From: Pegea sp. RAD2-039
Lineage: Eukaryota; Chordata; Thaliacea; Salpida; Salpidae
Reading direction: 5' to 3'
Assembly: GCA_034620365.1 (NCBI GenBank)
Contig: JAQGEQ010000078.1
Location: 306,289-370,288, forward strand
Length of the DNA stretch: 64,000 bases
Position numbers and translations under genes: made by a program. Below the pieces are notes generated by a model that saw only the letters and a program-made list of their open reading frames with translations, was not told where the DNA came from and did no database searches. This document shows positions 13,112 to 24,294 of this stretch, piece after piece (within the stretch, counting starts at the first letter, position 1; each line of letters opens with the position of its first letter).

Positions 13112-13425
13112 TTAGAAACTGTTGCTACGTGATCGTGCATCTTGTTGCCGCTGAGCAGATTCCATCTCACGCTGCCTTGCTTCACGAACTTCTTGTTGGA
13201 TACGTTCTCTTTCTTCTGCTAGTCGCTGATGTTCATGCTCTAATCGTTGGCATTGTTCCGCAGCTTCCATTTCCCTTCTTCTTAATATAAAAAACAATAG
13301 AAATTACATAATCAAAAAGATCCTAGCTTATTTTGGAAGTTTTTTAATTACCGAATGAAGATTGAAATAGGCAAAGTAGAATATATAAATACTCACACAT
13401 AATTAGGAATTTCTCGGTCTTGCAT
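13112..13425 (-). CDS. Small coiled-coil protein, micro-gene 1 (65 aa, two exons)
   Basis: Exon 1 is 13397-13425 (29 nt, ATG CAA GAC..., donor GTGAGT); exon 2 is 13112-13280 (acceptor TATTAAG; an alternative AG three bases downstream stays in frame). The product starts MQDREIPNYV and continues as a highly charged alpha-helical stretch (QRLEHEHQRLAEERERIQQE) rich in Glu, Arg and Gln, ending RSRSNSF. It looks like a single amphipathic helix or short coiled coil with no signal peptide or membrane segment. The intron is about 116 bp. A paralogue with the same structure lies 1.4 kb upstream on the same strand (14810-15082), and the two upstream regions are also similar. Function unknown. Confidence 0.75.
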
Positions 13426-13760
13426 TTTGAAACAATCGAAATTCTTGTCAAAATTAATCTGAAAATCTTTTTTAAAACTTTTATAATAAACTCAACAGCT
13501 GAAGTGGGTTATAAGACTGGTCTGTTTATAACAACTCCTTTAAGTATGAAGAACTGAACTTTTTTCCAGCTCTTTTATAAAGAAGCTCTTGTGACTCAGA
13601 AAAAAAGAAGAAAAAAGAGAAGATATTACTCCAAATATCGGTTGAATTCATCATCAAAAGAATTGTAGTTTTAAAAAGTATGCGTCATTTGAAGAAAAAG
13701 GTGATTAGGTTAAAAGTAATTAAATCTATTTTCAAAGACGTCAAATAGTAATTATTCTCT
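13426..13760. promoter_or_regulatory. Upstream region of micro-gene 1, conserved with micro-gene 2
   Basis: This block resembles 15083-15450: both carry ATCTGAAAA, an ATAAACTCAACAG(C/T)TGAAGT box about 65-75 bases from the ATG, and an AATTAGGT/GATTAGGT block further out. Conservation outside the coding exons suggests the promoter was copied with the gene. Confidence 0.5.
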
Positions 13761-14809
13761 TTTATTTTCTTTTATTTCTTTTGTCATTTTGTTTATTTAA
13801 AAAAGTTTTCTTTACTATTTAAGAGGCTGAAAATTTCACTTTGTATAATATTTAGACTGACTAAACTCTTAAAAAAACTATAATTTAATCATATTATTAA
13901 GTTTAGTTTGTACTTTTTTAGTAAAAATAAAACTGTGCAAAACCACATTAGCTCATTAACATTATTTAGACAAATAGTAATAACTAACAAAAGAATTAAC
14001 AAAAAACAGTAAGCAAAAAGAACCTTAAAAAAATAGAACCGTCCATATTACTATTTACTTAATTACTACTTTGGTTTTTTATTACCTTTCACATGTCAAA
14101 GTTCGAAACGCTTATGAGTAAATATGACTGATTAAACAGGTAAGTTGGAAAAAAATCAGAAAAAAAAGATCATCACATAAGATACTTCAAATGTTAAAAC
14201 TAAATTCGAATCATTCAGAAAATGAAATTTTTTGTACAGACCAAAACTGCCATATTTGTTTTTTCATTCAGTTTTTTTGACATAAAAGTCTATCAGGTTT
14301 TAAATTCAAAGTATTTCTTACTAAAAACTTACTCCTTTCTTACATTTTTTTAACTTAAGTTAATTTTTGGTATACTTCTTAGGATGTTATTAATTACATA
14401 ATCATTTTAAAAACAATTTCTGTTTGAATTGTTTCAAAGTTTCAAAGTTGCTTAACAAAAATCATAAAAAGTCCAAAAAACAATATTCAGAAAAAAATGG
14501 TTTATTAAATTGTGTTTCATTTGTATACAAACAGCAGATATACGGCATTAATTGATAAACAACTGAACATCTCAAATTAAAATCTTGGCTGAATTAGCAA
14601 AAAATAACAAAGTTTATAAAAAACTTAAATTGTTTCTTATACTCAAAATCAAAATGTTGTATAAACGCAAAATATAATATTTTTTGCTAAATTTGAATTA
14701 TTCAAAGTCTTATAAGTTATACTTCGAATTCGAAGCTATGATCGAATAGTTGTTGTTAAAGTAGGACTTAATGACATTTTTTTTCTGATAATTAAAAATA
14801 ATTTGATCT
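13761..14809. other. Gene-free AT-rich stretch between the micro-genes
   Basis: Poly-A/T-rich, no supported exon. Confidence 0.45.
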
Positions 14810-15082
14810 CTATCGATCAGGTTTGTCTTCTTGTTCTTGACGGCGTCTTTCCTCTTCTTGCAGTCGTAGATTTTCCATATCTCTCTGCATTGCCTCACGA
14901 GCTTGTTGTAGAGCGCGTTCCCTTTCTTCAGCTTCCAATCGTTGTCTCCTGCAACCAAGAAAATGAAATAATTTACAAACTGCTTTAGTTTCACATGTAT
15001 CAAACTACTAAGTTTATATTAATATTAACAGAACGATTCTTCTAAATACTCACACATCATCTGGAAGATCTAACTCTTGCAT
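14810..15082 (-). CDS. Small coiled-coil protein, micro-gene 2 (55 aa, two exons)
   Basis: Exon 1 is 15054-15082 (again exactly 29 nt, ATG CAA GAG..., donor GTGAGT); exon 2 is 14810-14948 (acceptor GTTGCAG). The frame is joined by a 105-bp intron at the same phase as in micro-gene 1. The product starts MQELDLPDDV and continues RQRLEAEERERALQQ, then a Gln/Glu/Arg-rich helix ending EDKPDR. The open frames in other readings of this stretch are artefacts. Paralogue of 13112-13425: same length of first exon, same MQ(D/E) start, same acidic N-terminus followed by a charged helix, and a shared upstream block. Family unknown. Confidence 0.75.
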
Positions 15083-15349
15083 TTTGAAATGATAAAAGTT
15101 TTTTTGCCGAAATCGATCTGAAAAGATTTTAAAAGACTGTAAAAATAAACTCAACAGTTGAAGTAAGTAATAAGAGTGGTTTCTTTAAAGCAGTTCTTTC
15201 AGTTACAAAGCTAAACTCTTCGCAGTTTATATTATAAAATTATTGCCTTAAAAACTCCTTTAGATATCAAAGTATTCATCAATCAGTATTTAGAGTTACA
15301 TAATTTTACGTCCAGAATCACTTTAGTCATCAGCAAGGAAATGTAATTT
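15083..15349. promoter_or_regulatory. Upstream region of micro-gene 2
   Basis: Shares the ATAAACTCAACAGTTGAAGT box and its neighbourhood with micro-gene 1. Confidence 0.45.
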
Positions 15350-15740
15350 GAGACTTAATGACTCACTTTTGGAAAAGGGTAATTAGGTCGAATAAAATTT
15401 AGTTTACTCGGAAGTGCTTTGATTCGTCATGATTTGTAATTAATTCGATTACTTTTTAAAAAGATTTTTTTAACTTTTATCTTGATGAATAAGGAACTAG
15501 ATGAATAAAGTATGTGACTGGAAAATCTTATTTTTTGATGGTACGGTTGACCTAAAAAGTAAACAGCTTAATGTGAACCAATTCACTTTTTTAAAGGTAG
15601 TTGAAAAAATTGGATTTAGTTTAAGAGTTACAACCTTTTGATAAAATAGTTAGCGGTAGCATATTGGGCTTATAAGTGAATCATATTTTAACAGTTTTCA
15701 GTAAATTAAACCTAAAATGTAAAATAAGATTTTAATTTAC
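15350..15740 (+). repeat. Inverted repeat, left member
   Basis: The reverse complement of 19290-19680 aligns along this stretch: CACTTTTGGAAAAGGGTA, TTTTTTTAACTTTTATCTTGATGAA, and GATAAAATAGTTAGCGGTAGC followed by CATATTGGG. Identity is moderate, so the duplication is old. It extends the upstream block of micro-gene 2. Confidence 0.75.
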
Positions 15741-16470
15741 TTTTATCAAGCTATTTGTTATTTATGCTAATTAGTTGTCTAAACTTTTTATTATTTGGTA
15801 CAAACTAGATGAAACTATCAACTTGAACAAACTGAATTATTAAAGTTACTAAAATAAGACTTGAATTGCAAGCATTCAATTAAGTTTAACATTATTCGAT
15901 CAAATTGTAAACTTTCTCTTTTTACGATTTGATATGAAATCTGAAGAGCTTTAATAGCTACTTTACTGTCGTAGTATTTTTATTATTTTAGATTTTGATT
16001 TGCAACCACATCATTACTTTAAACAAAATAATAAAGTTGAAAAATTTTCAATTGACAATCAGTTGATGAAAGCGCAAGTTGTTCTTTTCAACCTCATAAC
16101 CTTTTTTAATACTTTTTTTCATGAGACCAAAATGATTAAAATCAAATTTAATAAAATTAAAATACTCACTATAAAGCGAATATAATGAAATTGTTTCATA
16201 TAGAAAGATAATAAATCTTTAAGATTTGGTATGTACTTTGATAAGTGATATTATAAGTTACAAAGCTGAAATACAAATTCTATAGAAATTATTTAAGAAA
16301 AATATATATTAATTGCTTCTCCAATCTTAAAACCAGATGATGCTAATATATAAAACTTCAAAAATAAAATTTTGAAAAAATTTGAAAAACTCAAAAGATT
16401 TGTAATTTATAATCGATTTAGAATTAATTAACAAATGATAAATTAAGAAAAAATATTTTACAAATCTTGC
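15741..16470. other. Gene-free AT-rich stretch
   Basis: No supported exon. The open frame at 16000-16185 is AT-driven. Confidence 0.45.
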
Positions 16471-16471
16471 G

Positions 16472-16985
16472 GACAACAACTAGATTCCTAAAGTTTGTGG
16501 TTTTGTGTCTGGAAGGTCACTACAGCCTCTTCGCTTAGTGTAAGAATCAACACAAATTTCTACACAAGAATTTCACTTTTCAACTAGGAGGTTGCAGCGT
16601 CAGTACCATGATCAACTGTAAAGATGATTAATATCCGCAACACTCGGGACACCAGAAAAACTTTTAACAAGGAGTTTACTCTTATATATGTCGATAAAGC
16701 CGCCCTTTAAGAAGCGTCTTTCGCTGGCTAAGGTTCTAAGTAGAAATTTTACCTTCAAGTTGCTATCAACTCCATAATCTGATTGTATTTCTAAAAATAT
16801 CAAATGAGTAAGATCAAAACCTGTAGCTGCATATGACTTCAAATATTAATAAACAATTTCACCAACAAAAATCATCACACCTATATGATGTTTGAATTCG
16901 TGAATCAAGCTGCTGATATGGCTTTGAAATACTTCAAGAAATCTCTTGAATCCCTTGTTAGAATTAAAACTATTTGTAATTTTAC
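16472..16985 (-). pseudogene. Decayed protein-coding remnant (unrecognised)
   Basis: The minus-strand frame from 16985 to 16612 is open but for one TAA just upstream of the YLKSYAATGF segment, reading NKGFKRFLEVFQSHIS..., IGVMIFVGEIVY, stop, then YLKSYAATGFDLTHLIF..., RRFLKGGFIDIYKSKLL, GVPSVADINHLYS and stop. Just downstream another frame gives a Cys-containing piece (CVEICVDSYTKRRGC). The local base composition is less AT-rich than the flanks. The FLKGGF block recalls rhodanese-like domains, but this is too weak to name a family. Confidence 0.35.
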
Positions 16986-17067
16986 TGGCAATCTGTGTTT
17001 TTCAAATGCAAACTGTTTTTAACAGAAGTAGGTACGGCGCTATAGAAGTCATAGTAGAGGCTAATTT

Positions 17068-17216
17068 ATCTTTTTAAAGAGTTGTTTAGAGAAAGAATGG
17101 TTATTAAAATTATCAAGTCAAAATCTGTTCTTTGTCATCAACCTAAAAGTTGTCTGTTTTCCTTAAAAATGGTTTTATAGATGTAATTAGATCATCTATT
17201 CTTTTAATCATAGTGT
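17068..17216. repeat. Short dispersed repeat (pair with 12612-12785)
   Basis: Second copy, same orientation, ending where the LINE fragment at 17214 begins. Confidence 0.6.
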
Positions 17217-19085
17217 AACCTCTTACGAAGAAGACACACAAAAAACTTACTTTGGACTGTGAAGACGAGAAAACAATGTCATTATCTTTAATGACTATGG
17301 TACCAATGGTTTTTGTCAAGCCTTATAAAACTAAAAAATGAGCGTGTTTGAGTAGAGCATCATATATATGAAGATTACATCCTAGAAACGTCTTCTAATA
17401 GAGATCTACAACCGATATCAGAAAGAACAACCAACTGATTTCAAATACAAAGTTTGAGGTTCATTATAGGCACTGAAAATCGTCTAAAGTTTTTAAAAAC
17501 GGAATTGTCAAATAACCACTGGTCCCACTTCTTTTATTTCACATCCTGTGTGCACTCATATTTCAAGACCATCCTTACAGTCAAAGATTCAAGCTCAAAA
17601 TAGATTAAAGGTGGCAGTGTTTGTGTAATTTACAAAGCATCGCAGGTCTTTAATTTTGCCAGATAAGGGTCAGTTATTTTAATTGTTCGGAATTTGAGTT
17701 TATTGTTTTCGATTTTAATTTCTCAAAGTTTACATTTCCTTGTTTCTTATGTACCAACCTAACAACCTCTAAAATAGTGACAGGGCTACTACAAAACCCT
17801 TATCTTGGATGTTTACTTTTCCAACCAAAGCTAGTGAATATACTTTGGATCTTATCACATAAAACTCTCAGAAAATTAAATGCAGATTAAGATGAAACTT
17901 CTGCTTCAACATGCGATCACAAAATAATTGAAGTCAAGCTTCATCAAACTTTTTCGATGAACGAAGAATAAAGCTGAATTGTTAAAAAAAAATCAATTTA
18001 TAAATGTTTTTTTCACTCATGTTGGTGATAATCCTTCTCTTCCTTATTCTGACATTTCCACAAACGTCTCTGAGATTACAGATCTTGAAAAAACAGTCAA
18101 TATTACATTTCAGGCTATATCTTCTTTAATATATCTGTTTCAATTACCTCTGATTAGATCCCCGCTTTGTTTACAAGAAAAAAAAATTACATCGTCTTTA
18201 TCACTACCTGTATCTTTACTTAATAAGATTACTCTGAAGCGAGGAAAAGTTTCTCAAATTTGGAAGAAAGCTGTTATTATTCCTATTCACAAGATTTATC
18301 CACAAAATCGGTACTTAACCACAGACCAGTTTCACTGACCTCAGTTATCTGTAGAACTGAAGAACATATCATTTACAATCATATGACTAGTTATAAGAAC
18401 TATTAAGTAAGATAGTATATTTGTGTATACAGATGACAAAAAGTTATAATCTTGTATTTCTCACAGCCCTACATATTGCAGAAAACTAGCAGCTCAGGCT
18501 CCAACCCAAAAAGTCTGGAATTGATGCTCCATCAAGGGATTTATTATACCATAAATGTCTTCAGTTTTCTTTAATTCTGTGAAATTAAATATTTAAATTT
18601 TATTTTAATTAACATAGTCATGAAACTCAATACTTTCTTCTCCATTAGACCTCAATTAAATCAATTCAGATGATACAAGGTACACATTAAGAAGCGCATA
18701 TCACGTGGTCCTTCAATCATACCAAATTGTTTTTCATATTGCACAATTAATACTTGAAAGCAGTTGCCATCATACATAGTCGTGTCAGAATCTCTCCTGT
18801 TGTTCAAGCTGAAGTTAAGCCGCCTTAACATTGCCATAATTGTTATTTCTGAACTGTGATTCTTCTTATTTTTTATATACTATTAACAATTTATATAAAT
18901 GTTTGTTGTTACACTGCATAGGTACTTTTGAAATGCCTTGTACTATATATTTTTTACCTATATTTTTACCCTTATTATATGTAAAAGTTATTATTATGTA
19001 TTATTTGTTAGAATGCGTGTTAGCAATATATGCTTTTTATCTTCTTGGTGTTTATTGTAAAAAAATAGAAAAAAAGTTGTTGAGT
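17214..19085 (+). mobile_element. CR1/jockey-type LINE, 5'-truncated and decayed
   Basis: Begins in the second half of ORF1 (ACACAAAAAACTTACTTTGG, matching the near-complete copy near 35680), continues through the endonuclease with large gaps, then an N-terminal reverse transcriptase piece open from 17979 to 18338 (LKRGKVSQIWKKAVIIPIHK). It loses most of the polymerase and ends with the 3' UTR at about 18640-19085. Many frameshifts. Confidence 0.8.
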
Positions 19086-19289
19086 GAGTGAATTTTGGAT
19101 GACTCTTTTGAAGGTTATGAAACACTTATTTATTTTATTTATATTTTTTATGACCTTAAAAAAGTCATTAAAGTCAAGATTGTGATACCTAGCTCCTTTC
19201 AAATATGTTTGCTCATATTACTTGGTTTTGTTAGTTATAAAAGCGGGTGAATTTGTAATTGGCAGCCTAAAGTACCTAAAGTACTAAAT

Positions 19290-19680
19290 TATCAAAAGTG
19301 TATACAGCTAATTAGCATAAATCACATTTAGATTAATAAGAGTAAAGTTAAATTTTAATTTACAATAGGGTTTAGTTTACTCAAAATCCCAATATGCTAC
19401 CCCTAAATATTTTATCAAACCATCATAATTCTTCAATTTATATTCAATTTCTTCAATGATTTTGTATGAAAATTACTAAAGTTTGACATGAGGGCTTAGA
19501 ACGGTAACAAAAAATATTTATTTGATTGTTCTATTACATTAACTCATACTTCATCAAGATAAAAGTTAAAAAAAACCTTTAAAAAAGGTGAAATAATAAT
19601 GAATAATTACGAATTAAATTATTTCCATTTAACCTACGTTTCATTTAACTTAAGTACCCTTTTCTAGAAGTGAATCATTC
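19290..19680 (-). repeat. Inverted repeat, right member
   Basis: Reverse-complement match to 15350-15740. Its right edge is abutted by the 3' end of the minus-strand LINE fragment. Confidence 0.75.
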
Positions 19681-19683
19681 TTA

Positions 19684-20360
19684 TTACAATAAACGCGAAG
19701 GAGGGTGCCTGAAAACAGCACCTCTCGCTAATACCCATCTCACAAACAATACCTATTATATATAATTAGGATAATATACAGAAAAGGAGATGTAACAGAT
19801 GATTTTTAATTAGCGTTTCAAGTACAAATTGTGTGGTATGAGAAAAAAATGTTCTGATTAACGTACAAGGTGATATGGGCTTAATAAGATGTAATGTGTG
19901 TCGTCTGAGCTGATATAACTTGAAAGAAGGACTAATGGAAAAGAATTCATCGAATTTAAGGTCAATTAAATTGTGGATAAGTTTAAAGATAAGAATAAAG
20001 TCCTAATTAATCCGTCGAATTTCCAAAGTATCTAAATTGAAGAAACTGAGACGATAATTATAACTATCATATTTTATATTAAGTTTCCTACATACTAATC
20101 TTGTAAATGTGGCCTGAACAGATTCGATTTTTTTGATATCACCAACTTGATATGGCATCAATCGACTGGTATTATATTCAAAGATTAAACGTATAGTTTG
20201 AAGAAGTTGATGAAAAATTGTTAATTCTGAGAATTAAAGGTCCCCACAATAAGATAAACAAGATTTTTGTTTATAATAATATTTTCAGATAGCATTGATA
20301 CGTAAAGCTCAGAAACTGAGAGAGGATTTGCAGTAGATATAGAGAGACTCTTAAATCAAT
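19684..20360 (-). mobile_element. CR1/jockey-type LINE, 3' fragment
   Basis: Reverse complement of the family's 3' part: terminal CGAAGGAGGGTGCCTGAAAA, the CACCTCTCGCTAATAC block, then the C-terminal ORF2 region (TGTTCAGGCCACATTTAC, matching the VQATFTRL segment). It lies tail-to-tail with the plus-strand LINE ending at about 19085. Confidence 0.8.
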
Positions 20361-21970
20361 TACATCATCAAGAATCTAAGATTAAGCAAACGTTTGTAGA
20401 ATAGTTTTTTTTAATATTCTTTGTGATAGTTTAATTAGAGTAATTAATTTTTATATTATACATTGATTAATCAAAAATGACAGATTAAAATTAAGAACAT
20501 ATAAGAGGTAATACAAATAAAATACAAATTTTAAAGAATAAAAATTCTTTTAAATAACAAAACTTTAAATGTAAATTAAGAAAAATAGAATAAAATTTGA
20601 TTGTTTCGTCATTACAGTTTACTGGATTGTGATTGGTTGATTCATTTAATTTTGTTTACTTTCAGCAACAACTTATTTCAATTAGGCATTATTGGAGTCA
20701 TGTACCTAATTTATTTCATTTATATATTAGTAAGTATTTAGAATAAGTCTCGTCACGTTGAGTTGGGAAAAATAGAAGTATAAAGATCCAAATGATAAAA
20801 GTATGATTGAATACTGGGGTAGTTGAGATATAGAAGCAAAAAAAAAATTAAGATGATTATTGAAAAAGTGACTGAACTTAATAAATTTAAAAGGTGAGTA
20901 AATCTAAAAGGAAATTAAATGAAAACTTACTGTCGTATTAATTAACTTTGTTTTGTAGTTTTAATACTTTACTTTTTTTTAGTTTGTTATTAAATAATAA
21001 AAGAAAGTATTTTTATTGTTACCAAGTACATTGCTAAAGTTACTTATTTATGTTGTGACTTGATTGAAAAAGTCTAGTTTGCAAAAAATTGTCAGATTTA
21101 AATAGATGTCTTTCCAAATAATCAGACTTTTTAATATCTTGTAGTTAATGGAAAAAATTCAAATATTTTTTTTATTTATATTTCTAATTAAAAGTTTATG
21201 TTAACAAAAGTTGATAAAAGCTCTGACCACCATTTATTATCTAATAAGTTATTAAATATGTTTTAATTTTTACTCTAAATTACTTTTTTACTAAAATATG
21301 GTTTATTAATTTCCAAAAATCCAATTTGGCAGAAGATAATGTTCCAATAATTAATTTAAGTATTTTAACAAATAATTTAACAGTTTTTAAACTTTATTTT
21401 ATAGGTTTTCCATTTTGTCTTAATTTGATTTTTATTTAAAAAAAGCGAAGTAGAGTTAACTGAAACATAAAGTGGAGAAAGATAATTATGAAGATTATTA
21501 TTTATGTAAGTTACTAATACTTGAAGTAAATGATTTTTATTACAAAACTAAATTTGTTTTTTATGACTTAGATTATGCTGAATTAGAAAAGTTATATTTG
21601 TGTGATTATTTGACTTATGTCTGTTATACTGATATTAGATTTTAAATGAATAAAAATTATCTTATTTGATAAATGGTCAAGATAAAAAGAACATTAATTT
21701 TCTGATCTTTATCAATTGTTCAAGATGTTTGGTTATAACTTTTGATAAGAGCTATAATGTATGTTGGTAACAAAATTAAAATAGTTACAACTAACCATTA
21801 CTACTATAAGATTTTTGCTAAATGATTATTATCATAGCTTTCATTCAAAAGTTGTATCTTAAAGCTTATATTGAGTATATCATACAATTAGTTTTAAATT
21901 TATGAAATCAGTAGATACTTCATCTGATTAGTTTAAGCCTTTATAGTGATTATATTATTTAAGATTGGAT
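20361..21970. other. Gene-free AT-rich stretch
   Basis: No exon, repeat or RNA gene recognised. Confidence 0.45.
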
Positions 21971-22201
21971 TCAACTTTTCTTCTTCAACAGATTAATTTT
22001 TGAGGATAAGGAAACTTCACCACTACTTAAAGACCCAACAATTTTGGAAAGATCTTTCTCGAATTTCTTTTGTCTTTTTTCTTTCACCAAATTATTGATA
22101 ACATTTGAAGGTTGGCAATAATTAGTCCTTCTTGCTATTTCACCTCCATTCAAATTCTTAATCATAATGTTGATGGTCTGCTCTGGCTGAATATGGTTCT
22201 G
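21971..22201 (-). CDS. Terminal exon of an unrecognised gene (about 76 codons)
   Basis: Open from an acceptor (AACATCTAG) at 22202 to a TGA at 21971, reading QNHIQPEQTINIMIKNLNGG..., then RQKKFEKDLSKIVGSLSSGE and ending NLLKKKS. Its final third resembles the coding text of two other exons on the same strand, near 22500 and 24330 (K/PK.V.GS.S..E), so it is a member of a local exon family. Lys-rich and hydrophilic, probably intracellular. The upstream exon is unclear; a possible piece ends at about 22250 (SQQITPNGAFYSANK). Function unknown. Confidence 0.45.
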   Translation of the reverse strand, partial: QNHIQPEQTINIMIKNLNGGEIARRTNYCQPSNVINNLVKEKRQKKFEKDLSKIVGSLSSGEVSLSSKINLLKKKS

Positions 22202-22479
22202 CTAGATGTTATTCTTTGATGTTAGTTTTTCTTCTTTATTTTGTACTTATTTGCAGAGTAGAAAGCACCATTCGGAGTAATCTGCTGCGATATCTTCCTA
22301 TTTGCTGGTATAGATATTAAGTGATTTCATATCGCGTTTGTAATTAACATTCACAAATTTATATTTGGATTAAAGTAATGTTAGAGCCACCTTAGCTTTT
22401 GTGTTTTTTTACTTTGGTTTCCACAACACAGGCAAGTTTTTCAATATATAGAAAAAGACTTCATATTTTTTGCTTGTGA

Positions 22480-22680
22480 ATAAAAAGCTTCACCACAACT
22501 AAAAGACCCTGAAACTTTAGGGAGGGTCTTCTGTGGTTCAGCTTTTCCTTCTTGTTTTCATGGAAGCTGTTGTCTCCAGGTGATGCCTGACAGAAATCTG
22601 TTAAATCTGTAGACAACAGATCTGCCAGCCCTCATACTTCGATTTTTCCTTTGATTTCTATAATTTAATAATAGTTCAGA
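22480..22680 (-). pseudogene. Frameshifted paralogous exon (copy of 24295-24492)
   Basis: Close nucleotide match to 24295-24510 in the same orientation, including the acceptor (AAATTATAG) and a TTCCATGAAAACAAGAAGG block. Relative to the sister exon, the frame is shifted near its 5' end (KSKEKSKYEG instead of KSKANKSCDA), and no start exon is visible upstream, so this copy is probably not functional. Confidence 0.6.
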
Positions 22681-22689
22681 ATCTACTTT

Positions 22690-23190
22690 TACGAATTTAT
22701 AAATATATATTATTATCTACTTTAACACGAAATACTATTACTATTAACGAATACTTATTAATTCTATTTACTAATTCTTTTTACTTCTTGACTCGCAGTA
22801 CCTACTGACGCTTATTTCTATTTATCATTTTACTCTTTCAATCAATCTTTTGAAATTAAAATCATTTTTGAAATTTTGTTGTTGTTGGTATTTTGATTTA
22901 TTGACTATTCTACGTTTTAACATGTTTCGATAGTTGAATTTCAAATTAAAAATTTTTATCAACTATTTTTAGATTTTGTAATAATGTAAAAAATAAATCA
23001 ATATTTCATATGGAAATTAGCTTAAACAAGATGGAGTTTATGTAAATAAAATAGCTTCTGTTAAAAAAGAAATATTTTTAAAACATTTTTAATTCAAATT
23101 TACACAATATAAAAAGAGCAAAAAGAAAAGTACGAAAAAATCACATCAATTAAAACGCATCACTTTTATTAAAACAAAGAAAGCAAACAT
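22690..23190. other. Gene-free AT-rich stretch
   Basis: No supported exon. The right end contains a polyadenylation signal for the minus-strand gene. Confidence 0.4.
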
Positions 23191-23255
23191 TTAATAGAGA
23201 CAGCTTTGCTTGATGCTTGTAGATAAATGATCAAAATAATCTTCAAGAGTTAAAT
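23191..23255 (-). CDS. Possible terminal exon of the 24-kb gene
   Basis: After a TTTGTGTTTAG acceptor one frame reads LTLEDYFDHLSTSIKQSCLY and stops at 23191. An AATAAA signal on the minus strand lies at about 23165-23170, only some 20 bases beyond. Its link to exons at 24.0-24.7 kb is inferred from strand and distance only. Confidence 0.35.
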
Positions 23256-23950
23256 CTAAACACAAACAGAATTTTGTAAATACAAACTTTTCATATGAAA
23301 ATAAGCAAATAAAGTTTTTACACAAAAAGTAACAAAATATTTGTATAGATAATTTGCTAACCAAATTATTTGAATATTTTGAAGATTCTTGAAAGGAAAT
23401 TTCGAATCGAAGATCTTGATTCCTAAATTTATAATAGTTTTAAGATCTTAAATTCAAACTGTTAATAATTAAATCCTTAATCTTTTATTAACTTGTAAAA
23501 TCTGATTAAATTTTATTTGCTGAGTTTATCTTACCTGAATATTTTCTTTAGATTTTTTAGTTGGAATTTTTATTGGTTTTGTTTCAACATTTATATTACT
23601 GATCTGTTGAAACAAATTCAAACTACAAACATATTTCTATTTGAAGATTGTGATAAAGTGAACTATGCTAAATGGATATATTTAAAAAAATGAACTTTGC
23701 TTGTGAAGAATATAAAAATAAAACTTCATTCAAAGTCAAAATTATCGTAAAAATAATTTTAAAATTACTAAACTTAAAAGTTTAAGAGAATTTTTATAGA
23801 AAAGTTTAATACAAACTTGAGGATGAATTTTATTTCTTTTAAAGAATAACTTTTGCTTCCATGTTTTCTTTCTCAGCTGAATATAAAATAAATCAATTAG
23901 AAGATAACTTGTTAACTTTAAATATATTAACATCAAATGTAAGATTTCTT

Positions 23951-24076
23951 CTAAATACACAAATTAGGGATCCTAAACATATCCCGAAAATGATAAATCA
24001 CCATATCCTTCTGTAAGTTATCCACTTTTACAGCTACAAGCTTCAATTTTTCTTTTGAAATCATATAATCAGTCAT
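23951..24076 (-). CDS. Possible coiled-coil exon of the 24-kb gene
   Basis: Follows a TGATTTCAG acceptor. It reads MTDYMISKEKLKLVAVKVDN, then LQKDMVIYHFRDMF, with a stop at 23951. The heptad-like pattern suggests a short coiled coil. If the exon upstream is read in its alternative frame and spliced at AAAAAC|GTAAAA (near 24298), it joins this exon in frame. That makes 24076 either an internal acceptor or an independent start. Confidence 0.35.
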   Translation of the reverse strand: MTDYMISKEKLKLVAVKVDNLQKDMVIYHFRDMFRIPNLCI

Positions 24077-24294
24077 CTGAAATCAAAAAAAAATTTAACT
24101 GCTAAAAGTAAGTTTCAATAAAATCAGAATAGTTAAAATTATTTAGTATTATCGACTGTAAATCCAATATATTTCCTCAAGCTCTAAAAACAAGAGAAAT
24201 GACTATATTAATTCTAATTATAAAGAAAACAAACCAAAGATGAACGCAAACACAATTATTCTTACAAACAGTTTTGAATATAAGAAAAATAGTT

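Noticed and set aside
14710..15003. 97-codon minus-strand frame over micro-gene 2
   Set aside because: It runs through the intron in another frame; the spliced model with the charged helix is far better supported.
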